This document shows positions 6,919-12,671 of a DNA stretch of 31,962 bases, piece after piece. Source of the DNA: Nanobdellota archaeon. GTDB taxonomy: Archaea; Nanobdellota; Nanobdellia; Pacearchaeales; GW2011-AR1. The notes under the pieces were generated by a model. The model saw nothing but the letters and a program-made list of their open reading frames with translations. It made no database searches and was not told the origin of the DNA. Numbering within the stretch: position 1 is the stretch's first letter; every line of letters begins with the position of its first letter. Location of the stretch: the NCBI GenBank assembly GCA_018821425.1, contig JAHJMH010000019.1, positions 1-31,962 on the forward strand, read 5' to 3'. Both the position numbers and the translations under genes were made by a program.

Positions 6919-8135
6919 CAACAATATTGGGAATTGAATCGACGGCGCACACTTTTGGGATTGGTGTCGTTCGCGACGGGAAAGTTTTATCTAATGTTAA
7001 AAGTTCTTACACTACAGAATCGGGAGGAATAATTCCGATGGATGCGGCGAAGCATCATAAGGAAGTCGGTGTGGAAGTTTATGCTGAATCTTTGGAGAAA
7101 GCAGGAATCAGCGAAGGGGAGATTGATGCAATTGCTTTTTCTCAAGGTCCTGGTTTGGCGCCTTGTTTAATTCAAGGAATTAATTTCGCGAAAGAACTTT
7201 CTAAGAAATTTGAGAAGCCACTTGTTCCAGTTAATCACTGCATCGCGCATCTTGAGATTGGGAGAACTACTGGTGCAAAAAATCCCGTAATGCTTTACGC
7301 CTCGGGAGCGAACACACAAGTTATTGCTTATGCGTCGGGGAAGTTCAGAGTTTTCGGTGAGACTCTTGATATTGGTGTTGGGAATTTTATCGACAACTTC
7401 GCAAGGCACGTGGGTATTGGTTTTCCGGGAGGGCCAGAAATTGAAAAACTTGCCAAGCAAGGGAAGAATTTTATCGAACTTCCTTATAGCGTTAAAGGGA
7501 TGGATATTTCTTTGTCCGGAATTTTAACAAATTTGAAACAGAAGTTTGATAAGATTAAGAATTTGCGTTCGCCTTCGGCTCACTCTGAGGGGCACCAGGT
7601 TTCCCCCTACACTACCCCCTCCTTTAATTTGCGTTCGCCTTCGGCTCACGGAATTAATGGCTTCGAAACCGCCTTCGGACAGGTTTCTCCGCAAGGGAAA
7701 AATATTAAGCAGAAATCTTCTTCGAAGGTTAATCTTCTTCTGAAAAAATCCGAGTGCAGCGACGGCAAAATTGTAAATTACACTCTCGCAGATCTCTCTT
7801 ATTCGCTTCAAGAAACTGTTTTTGCGATGCTTGTTGAAACTGCCGAGCGCGCGTTGGCTCATACTGGGAAGGAAGAGCTTTTACTCGGCGGTGGAGTTGC
7901 GTGCAATTCTCGTTTGCAGGAAATGTGTCGTATCATGTGCAAGGAGCGAGGCGCGAAATTCTTTTGTCCCGAACGTTCGTTGTTAGTGGATAACGCGGCG
8001 ATGATTGCTTTTCTCGGAGAGATAATTTTTAAGATGCGGCGTAATGGACGTGCTCGCCCGCCCGCCCAAGACTTGGCAGATTTAGATATCAAGCCGAGGC
8101 AGAGGACTGATGATGTGGAGGTTGATTGGCGGTGA
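6915..8135 (+). CDS. kae1: Kae1, tRNA t6A threonylcarbamoyltransferase, with insertion
   Basis: Catalytic subunit of the KEOPS complex that makes t6A37 in ANN-decoding tRNAs. Motifs: ILGIESTAHTFGIGVV, AAKHHKEV, VNHCIAHLEIG (metal-binding His), GGPEIEKLAKQG, LLLGGGVACNSRLQEM, DNAAMIAFLG and the C-terminal KPRQRTDDVEVDW. Standard archaeal Kae1 is about 325-340 residues; this one has 406. The extra 75 or so residues (about 216-291) interrupt the protein between LTNLKQKF and ADLSYSLQETVF. They are built from repeats containing NLRSPSAH twice. No Bud32 fusion. A second, diverged C-terminus lies at 9013-9069 after a toxin-antitoxin module. Confidence 0.92.
   Translation: MTTILGIESTAHTFGIGVVRDGKVLSNVKSSYTTESGGIIPMDAAKHHKEVGVEVYAESLEKAGISEGEIDAIAFSQGPGLAPCLIQGINFAKELSKKFEKPLVPVNHCIAHLEIGRTTGAKNPVMLYASGANTQVIAYASGKFRVFGETLDIGVGNFIDNFARHVGIGFPGGPEIEKLAKQGKNFIELPYSVKGMDISLSGILTNLKQKFDKIKNLRSPSAHSEGHQVSPYTTPSFNLRSPSAHGINGFETAFGQVSPQGKNIKQKSSSKVNLLLKKSECSDGKIVNYTLADLSYSLQETVFAMLVETAERALAHTGKEELLLGGGVACNSRLQEMCRIMCKERGAKFFCPERSLLVDNAAMIAFLGEIIFKMRRNGRARPPAQDLADLDIKPRQRTDDVEVDWR
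7560..7649 (+). repeat. In-frame direct repeat inside kae1
   Basis: A 24-base unit (7560-7583) recurs exactly at 7626-7649, 66 bases later and so in the same frame, encoding NLRSPSAH twice. Each copy holds a small palindrome around GCCTTCGGC. A third related hairpin follows: GAAACC (7666-7671) and GGTTTC (7682-7687) flank GCCTTCGGACA. The whole insert is GC-richer than the surrounding gene and looks like a mini-element tolerated because it stays open. Confidence 0.85.
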
Positions 8136-8177
8136 AAGATTAATAAAATCTATAAATGGTCTTGCCGTAATCATCTT

Positions 8178-8582
8178 ATGAAGTTTAATGAACTACTTGG
8201 AGAGAAATTTGAAAAACTTGTTAAAGAAGATAAGGAAATCATAGCTGTGGTTATCTTCGGGAGTTTTGTTACAAATAGAGAATATAGTCGAGATGTTGAT
8301 GTTTGTTTAATCCTTGACAAAAGTTATTCAAATTCTTACATGACTACTAAGAGATTAAAATTTCTTTCTGTGATGTCTGGGCAATTTGATATCACAATTT
8401 TTCAGCAGCTTCCTCTTTATATAAAACAGCGAGTGTTAAAAGATGGGAAGGTAATTTTGTCTAAAAATGATGATGTCCTGTATGACATTGCTTATGCGAT
8501 GATAAAAGATTATAACCTGTTTGAGAAAATTTATCTTAATTATTTAAATTCGGTTGGAGAATTTGTCGAGGTTGTAAAATGA
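8178..8582 (+). CDS. mntA: MntA-type minimal nucleotidyltransferase antitoxin
   Basis: 134 residues. The minimal nucleotidyltransferase signature reads GSFVTNREYSRDVDVCLIL: GS at 28-29 and the two metal Asp at 39 and 41. MNT antitoxins of the MntA-HepT class neutralise the partner HEPN toxin by adding AMP to a Tyr. It is followed by the HEPN gene with an ATGA overlap at 8579-8582. A TATA-like TCTATAAATGG at 8149-8159 precedes it at promoter distance. The gene starts 42 bases after the kae1 stop. Confidence 0.85.
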   Translation: MKFNELLGEKFEKLVKEDKEIIAVVIFGSFVTNREYSRDVDVCLILDKSYSNSYMTTKRLKFLSVMSGQFDITIFQQLPLYIKQRVLKDGKVILSKNDDVLYDIAYAMIKDYNLFEKIYLNYLNSVGEFVEVVK

Positions 8583-9022
8583 AAAAAGTTATTGACCGGA
8601 ATAAAATTCTTTCTAAACTGGATGAGATAGGTCTTTATCTTGATGAATTGGAAGAAATAAAACCGGCTGATTTTGAAGAATATAGGAAAAGCATTGTTAA
8701 AAAAAGGTCCTGTGAAAGATTATTACAAATCTCTGTTGAGTCTGTTATTGATATCTGCAATGTTATCGTTGCTAACTTGAGGCTTGGTGTTCCTTATGAT
8801 GAGGATGTTTTGTTTGAAAAATTAATTGATAAGGATATAATATCAAAAAAGACCGGGATGATACTAAGAAAGATGAAAGGATTTAGAAATATTCTTGTCC
8901 ATAAATATGGCGAAGTTGATAATGAGAAAGTTTTTGAACATCTCGGAGAACTGAACGATTTTGAAGTTTTTAAGAATGAGATTTTAAAATTTTTGAATAA
9001 CTCTTCGCGAGGTTGCAATTAA
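8579..9022 (+). CDS. hepT: HepT-type HEPN toxin (DUF86)
   Basis: 147 residues, mostly helical, of the DUF86/HEPN family. The ribonuclease motif RX4H appears as RNILVHKY: Arg103, His108, and Tyr110, the Tyr that MntA partners modify in studied systems. It is translationally coupled to mntA. The last residues (SSRGCN) and the stop lie in DNA that also reads, in another frame, as the C-terminus of Kae1. The original hepT 3' end may therefore have been altered at the junction. Confidence 0.85.
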   Translation: MKKVIDRNKILSKLDEIGLYLDELEEIKPADFEEYRKSIVKKRSCERLLQISVESVIDICNVIVANLRLGVPYDEDVLFEKLIDKDIISKKTGMILRKMKGFRNILVHKYGEVDNEKVFEHLGELNDFEVFKNEILKFLNNSSRGCN

Positions 9023-9069
9023 AGCTGCGGCAGAGGACTGATGATGTTTATGTGATTTGGAGTCGTTAA
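9013..9069 (+). pseudogene. Remnant of a second kae1 3' end
   Basis: Read from 9013 the frame gives LQLKLRQRTDDVYVIWSR then TAA 9067-9069. The intact Kae1 ends LDIKPRQRTDDVEVDWR. Nineteen bases are identical (8098-8116 and 9029-9047), and the rest differs in a way that keeps the protein similar. It overlaps the end of hepT. This is a truncated 3' copy from a diverged kae1, placed on the far side of the toxin-antitoxin module. Confidence 0.8.
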
Positions 9070-9077
9070 CAAGAAAA

Positions 9078-9087
9078 CTTTATAAAC
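9078..9087 (+). promoter_or_regulatory. TATA box for the eL8-eS28-eL24 genes
   Basis: CTTTATAAAC sits about 80 bases before the eL8 ATG, predicting transcription from about 9105-9112 and a leader of about 55 bases. Confidence 0.6.
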
Positions 9088-9114
9088 CAATTTTTTCTCA
9101 GTAATACATCCGAT

Positions 9115-9149
9115 GAACGAATGTGTTTCGTGAGGAATAATATTCGTTC
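9115..9149 (+). promoter_or_regulatory. Hairpin in the eL8 (L7Ae) 5' leader
   Basis: GAACGAAT (9115-9122) pairs perfectly with ATTCGTTC (9142-9149), leaving a 19-base internal sequence containing GUGAGGA. It lies within the predicted leader of the L7Ae gene. L7Ae binds kink-turns and in some archaea represses its own mRNA through one (established for certain species). Whether this loop folds as a kink-turn is not clear by eye. A short ORF (ATG 9113 to TGA 9131-9133) also lies here. Confidence 0.45.
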
Positions 9150-9163
9150 TTGGTTAAATTAAA

Positions 9164-9484
9164 ATGGCAGACATATACACAATAGTTGAGAAAGCGAGAA
9201 GAACCGGAAAAGTTGAGAAAGGAACAAACGAAGTTACGAAGGCAATAGAACGTGGCACGGCTAAACTTGTTGTTTACGCTGCTGATGTTGAGCCGAAAGA
9301 GATTGTTCAGCATCTTGCGGTTTTATGCAAAGAGAAAAACATCTTATGTCAGGAAGCAGACAGTAAGCAAAAACTTGGTATTGCTGTTGGAATTCCTGTT
9401 GCTGCTTCTTCAATTGCAGTTATTGAACTTGGAGACGCAAAACAAGATGTGGCTAGTTTAGAGAAAGGGACAAAAGCAACTTAG
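9164..9484 (+). CDS. rpl7ae: Ribosomal protein eL8 (L7Ae)
   Basis: 106 residues of the L7Ae family: KGTNEVTKAIERGTAKLVV carries the RNA-binding GTNEVTK motif, followed by AADVEPKEIVQHLAVLCKEK and the VGIPVAASSIAVIE region that contacts kink-turns. It is a 50S protein and also a core of box C/D, H/ACA and RNase P particles in archaea. It is the first gene of a ribosomal protein set with eS28 and eL24, the conserved archaeal order. Start at 9164 follows AAATTAAA without a clear ribosome binding site. Confidence 0.95.
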   Translation: MADIYTIVEKARRTGKVEKGTNEVTKAIERGTAKLVVYAADVEPKEIVQHLAVLCKEKNILCQEADSKQKLGIAVGIPVAASSIAVIELGDAKQDVASLEKGTKAT

Positions 9485-9502
9485 TTTGTTTATATTTTTA
9501 AA

Positions 9503-9814
9503 ATGGCGAAGACACAAAAACCCAACGAAAATTCCAAGGAGGGAAGGCAGCAGAAACAAGCCGGGTCTAAAGGAAGTGACAAAATTCTCGGAGTTGTAGC
9601 ACCGGCTTTGGTTGAAGAAATTATTGGAAGAACTGGATTTAGGGGAGAAGTTACGCAAGTCAGATGCCAAGTTATGGATGGTAGAGATAAGGGAAGATCA
9701 ATGAGAAGAAATGTTAGAGGTCCTGTAAGAATTGGAGATTATCTTATGCTTAGGGAAACGGAGATTGAAGCAAGAAAAATAAAATCAAAAGTTTCAAAGG
9801 GGGCTTATACTTAA
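9503..9814 (+). CDS. rps28e: Ribosomal protein eS28 with N-terminal extension
   Basis: 103 residues. The eS28 core begins at about residue 31 (APALVEEIIGRTGFRGEVTQ) and includes VMDGRDKGRSMRRNVRGPVR and IGDYLMLRETEIEARK. Typical archaeal eS28 is about 70 residues. The extra 30 at the start are Lys/Gln/Gly-rich with no fold visible. ATG 9503 is near the previous stop (18 bases); later Met codons would truncate the core. It binds the 30S subunit near the mRNA exit. The stop TAA directly abuts the eL24 ATG. Confidence 0.92.
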   Translation: MAKTQKPNENSKEGRQQKQAGSKGSDKILGVVAPALVEEIIGRTGFRGEVTQVRCQVMDGRDKGRSMRRNVRGPVRIGDYLMLRETEIEARKIKSKVSKGAYT

Positions 9815-10000
9815 ATGCCTAAATGTGTTTATTGCGGAACTCAATATGAATTTCCAAGAGGTTTGACGCTTGTCACAAATGACGGAACTCCAAATTATCT
9901 TTGTTCTTCAAAATGCAGAAAGAATATGAAAATGAAGCGTAGAAAAGTCCGTTGGGTTTCAAAAAAACAGAAATCTGAAAGGGAAAAACCTAAGGCTTAA
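9815..10000 (+). CDS. rpl24e: Ribosomal protein eL24
   Basis: 61 residues with the eL24 zinc ribbon: CVYCG at residues 4-8 and CSSKC at about 31-35, then a Lys/Arg-rich tail (MKRRKVRWVSKK) that enters rRNA. It begins immediately after the eS28 stop. In many archaea ndk and infB follow; here gyrB follows with its own promoter. Confidence 0.93.
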   Translation: MPKCVYCGTQYEFPRGLTLVTNDGTPNYLCSSKCRKNMKMKRRKVRWVSKKQKSEREKPKA

Positions 10001-10052
10001 AAATCTGTAAAATTTCTATCAATTTTTCTTTTTACCGACGATAAAACCCCGA

Positions 10053-10063
10053 AAAGATTTATA
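10053..10063 (+). promoter_or_regulatory. TATA-type promoter of gyrB
   Basis: AGATTTATAAA lies about 60 bases before the gyrB ATG, in a 121-base gap after eL24. A second AT-rich element (TTTTTTGATATAG, 10077-10089) sits closer, about 33 bases before the ATG, so either could serve. Confidence 0.5.
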
Positions 10064-10121
10064 AACCACGTTTGCTTTTTTGATATAGTTAGATTAAAAT
10101 TCTAAACTAAAATACGACAAA

Positions 10122-12011
10122 ATGACTCAAAAAAAATCTGATTATAGTGGCGGAGATATCCAAGTACTTGAAGGGCTTGAGGGAGTTAGAAAAAGACCGT
10201 CAATGTATATCGGGTCTACTGGAAAAGAAGGATTGCATCATATGATTTATGAGATTGTTGATAATTCGGTTGATGAAGCTTTGGCGGGATATTGCACCGA
10301 TATTAATGTTACGCTTAACAAGGATGGCTCCGTGATTGTTGTTGATGATGGTCGTGGGATTCCAGTTGACATTCACCCAACTCAGAAAATACCTGCAGTT
10401 CAGGTTGCTCTTACTAAACTTCACGCAGGAGGAAAATTTGACAAGAAATCATATCAAATTTCAGGAGGACTCCATGGTGTTGGAGTTTCTGTTGTTAATG
10501 CTCTTTCAAAAAAACTTGTTATAGAAGTGAGGAGGGATGGGAAGGTTCATAGACAGGAATATTCTCGGGGATTAGCTAAGACAAAACTAGAAGTTGTTGG
10601 GAAGACTGAAGACACTGGGACCACTGTGACTTTTTGGCCAGACCCTGAAATTTTTTCAACTGTTGATTTTGATTACAAGATTCTTGAGACAAGATTTAGG
10701 GAAGTTGTTTTTCTTAACACTGGATTGAAGATAATTCTTATTGATGAGAAATCGGGAAAGAAGCAAGAGTTCTTTTCTTCTGGTGGACTTATTGAATTTG
10801 TGAAGTGGATTAATAAATCAAAAGAAGTTCTTCACAGCAGTCCGGTTTATTTTAAGAAAGAATCTGGAGACACGATTATAGAAGTCGCGGTTCAGTACAA
10901 TCAAGGATATCAGGAGAATATTTTTGGCTTTGTTAATACTATAAATACTGTTGAAGGGGGGACTCATGTTTCCGGATTCAAGACTGCTCTCACGAGGGCC
11001 ATCAACGATTACGCAAGGAAGAAAGGTTTGCTTAAGGACGGTTCGCTTTCCGGCGACGATGTTCGCGAAGGTTTGACTGCGATAATAAGCATTAAACTTC
11101 CGGACCCGCAGTTTGAAGGTCAGACAAAAACAAAACTTGGAAATTCTGAAATAAAGGGGATTGTCGATTCTGCGGTTTCTACTGCGCTCTCTGAATTTTT
11201 TGAGGAAAATCCAAACGTTGCGAAAAAGATAACGACAAAAGTTTTGGAATCTGCGCGAGCGAGACTTGCTGCTCGAAAAGCGCGTGATTTAGTCAGAAGA
11301 AAAAATGCATTTTCTCTTGGGGGTCTTCCTGGAAAACTTACAGATTGTTCGAGCAAGAAAAAAGAAAGCACTGAATTGTATCTTGTTGAAGGAATGTCTG
11401 CTGGAGGTTCGGCCAAAGATGCTCGTGATAAGGAGACGCAGGCAATTCTCCCATTAAAGGGAAAAATTTTGAATGTTGAAAAGGCGAATCCCGTGAAGTC
11501 GCTTTCAAGCGAAGAGATTGCGAATATGATTACTGCCGTCGGGACGGGAGTTGGCGAACAGTTCGATATGAACCGGTTAAGATACAATAAACTCGTAATT
11601 ATGGCCGATGCCGATGTCGACGGTGAACACATTAAAACTTTAATGTTGACTTTCTTTTTCAGATTCATGCCACAACTTATTGAGGCGGGTCACGTTTATG
11701 CTGCTTGGCCCCCACTTTACAAAATTAGGAAAGGACAAAAGGACTATTATGTCTATTCGGATGAAGAACTGAAAAAAGCTACAGATAAACTTGGACCGGT
11801 GAGCGTCACAAGATTCAAAGGTCTTGGAGAAATGAATCCCCAACAGCTTTGGGATACGACGATGAATCCTAAGACAAGAAAAATCAAAAAGATTTTTATC
11901 GAGGATGCGGTCGAAGCCGACAGAGTTTTTTCGATGTTGATGGGCGATGACGTTCCCGCGAGAAAAGCATTCATACAAGAAAACGCGCAAGAAGCGCAAC
12001 TGGACGTTTAA
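10122..12011 (+). CDS. gyrB: DNA gyrase subunit B
   Basis: 629 residues. GHKL ATPase at the N-terminus: EIVDNSVDEALAGY, DDGRGIP and GGLHGVGVSVVNALS. Transducer domain in the middle. Toprim domain with LVEGMSAGGSAKDARDKE and the metal motif MADADVDGEHIKTL. C-terminal tail with RFKGLGEMNPQQLWDTTMNP. The length is that of the short form without the enterobacterial insert. It supplies ATP-driven negative supercoiling with GyrA, encoded in the same cluster. The Toprim signature usually reads EGDSAGG; here it is EGMSAGG, with the catalytic Glu retained. Gyrase in archaea is generally considered acquired from bacteria. Confidence 0.96.
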   Translation: MTQKKSDYSGGDIQVLEGLEGVRKRPSMYIGSTGKEGLHHMIYEIVDNSVDEALAGYCTDINVTLNKDGSVIVVDDGRGIPVDIHPTQKIPAVQVALTKLHAGGKFDKKSYQISGGLHGVGVSVVNALSKKLVIEVRRDGKVHRQEYSRGLAKTKLEVVGKTEDTGTTVTFWPDPEIFSTVDFDYKILETRFREVVFLNTGLKIILIDEKSGKKQEFFSSGGLIEFVKWINKSKEVLHSSPVYFKKESGDTIIEVAVQYNQGYQENIFGFVNTINTVEGGTHVSGFKTALTRAINDYARKKGLLKDGSLSGDDVREGLTAIISIKLPDPQFEGQTKTKLGNSEIKGIVDSAVSTALSEFFEENPNVAKKITTKVLESARARLAARKARDLVRRKNAFSLGGLPGKLTDCSSKKKESTELYLVEGMSAGGSAKDARDKETQAILPLKGKILNVEKANPVKSLSSEEIANMITAVGTGVGEQFDMNRLRYNKLVIMADADVDGEHIKTLMLTFFFRFMPQLIEAGHVYAAWPPLYKIRKGQKDYYVYSDEELKKATDKLGPVSVTRFKGLGEMNPQQLWDTTMNPKTRKIKKIFIEDAVEADRVFSMLMGDDVPARKAFIQENAQEAQLDV

Positions 12012-12012
12012 A

Positions 12013-12309
12013 ATGAAAGGAAAATTATCAACACCTGATTGGATAAGAGAAGGTTTTGATAGCAAGGCGGATTGGGAAAAAGCACAAGGAAAAAAAAGTT
12101 CGAGTAAGAAAGCGGGAAAAACATTTAAGGTTAAAGTTTGTCCGAAGTGCGATGGCAACGATGTGAAAGTTGTTATTGATGGAAAGGAAAACGGAAGCGC
12201 GAAAGATTGGGAGTGTAAATCATGTTCATGGACTGGGAAGGGCGTTAAAGAAAAAGAAATGAATGAGGACGAATTCATTGAATATATTGAAAAGATGGGG
12301 AAAAAATAA
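12013..12309 (+). CDS. Small zinc-ribbon protein
   Basis: 98 residues from ATG 12013, one base after the gyrB stop. A Lys/Ser-rich start (TPDWIREGFDSKADWEKAQG) is followed by a zinc ribbon, CPKC at about 42-45 and CKSC about 25 residues later, then an acidic end. It overlaps the next gene by one base. An upstream in-frame start inside gyrB gives only shadow sequence. A nucleic-acid-binding role is inferred. Its place between gyrB and gyrA suggests co-expression with gyrase. Confidence 0.75.
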   Translation: MKGKLSTPDWIREGFDSKADWEKAQGKKSSSKKAGKTFKVKVCPKCDGNDVKVVIDGKENGSAKDWECKSCSWTGKGVKEKEMNEDEFIEYIEKMGKK

Positions 12310-12671
12310 TGGAAGAAAAATTAATAAAAGTTTGGGATGAAGATTTTGATATTATCAAATCTAGAAAATCTTATGATGGTGCTTTTGCTAATATAACGAA
12401 TGGGGATGAGATAACTGTCATAATTGGGAAAAATAAAATTAATCAAGAGGATATTCTTGATATTGAAGGAGGCTGGAAATTAATTACATTCAATACAATT
12501 TTGGATTTTTCATTAACGGGATTTATTTCCAAAATCTCCTCGGTGCTAGCAGAAGAAAATATAAGCATATTTGTTATCTCTTCGTATTCCACCGACCATG
12601 TTCTTGTTAAAAAAGAAAATTTGGACAAAGCATTGGTTGTCTTGAAAAATTTGGAGATTGATATAAAATGA
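12309..12671 (+). CDS. ACT-domain protein (CASTOR/ACT_7-like)
   Basis: 120 residues. The C-terminal half (LDFSLTGFISKISSVLAEEN through ISIFVISSYSTDHVLVKKEN) matches the small ACT_7/CASTOR-like family (COG3603), which has two ACT units and may bind amino acids. It overlaps gyrA by ATGA (12668-12671) and follows the zinc-ribbon gene, so four genes run without gaps from gyrB to gyrA. No known link to gyrase. Confidence 0.75.
   Translation: MEEKLIKVWDEDFDIIKSRKSYDGAFANITNGDEITVIIGKNKINQEDILDIEGGWKLITFNTILDFSLTGFISKISSVLAEENISIFVISSYSTDHVLVKKENLDKALVVLKNLEIDIK

Noticed and set aside
7560..7649. CRISPR-like repeat
   Set aside because: Only two copies, inside an open reading frame of kae1 with one spacer; no array or cas genes.
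7524..7862. Long minus-strand frame over the kae1 insert
   Set aside because: It is a product of the palindromic repeats, which stay open on both strands; no start signal or family.
10098..10110. Operator palindrome before gyrB (TTAGATTAAAATTCTAAA)
   Set aside because: Only four bases pair cleanly; not better than chance in AT-rich sequence.
11640..12278. Long minus-strand frame across the gyrB end
   Set aside because: Antisense shadow of gyrB and the zinc-ribbon gene.
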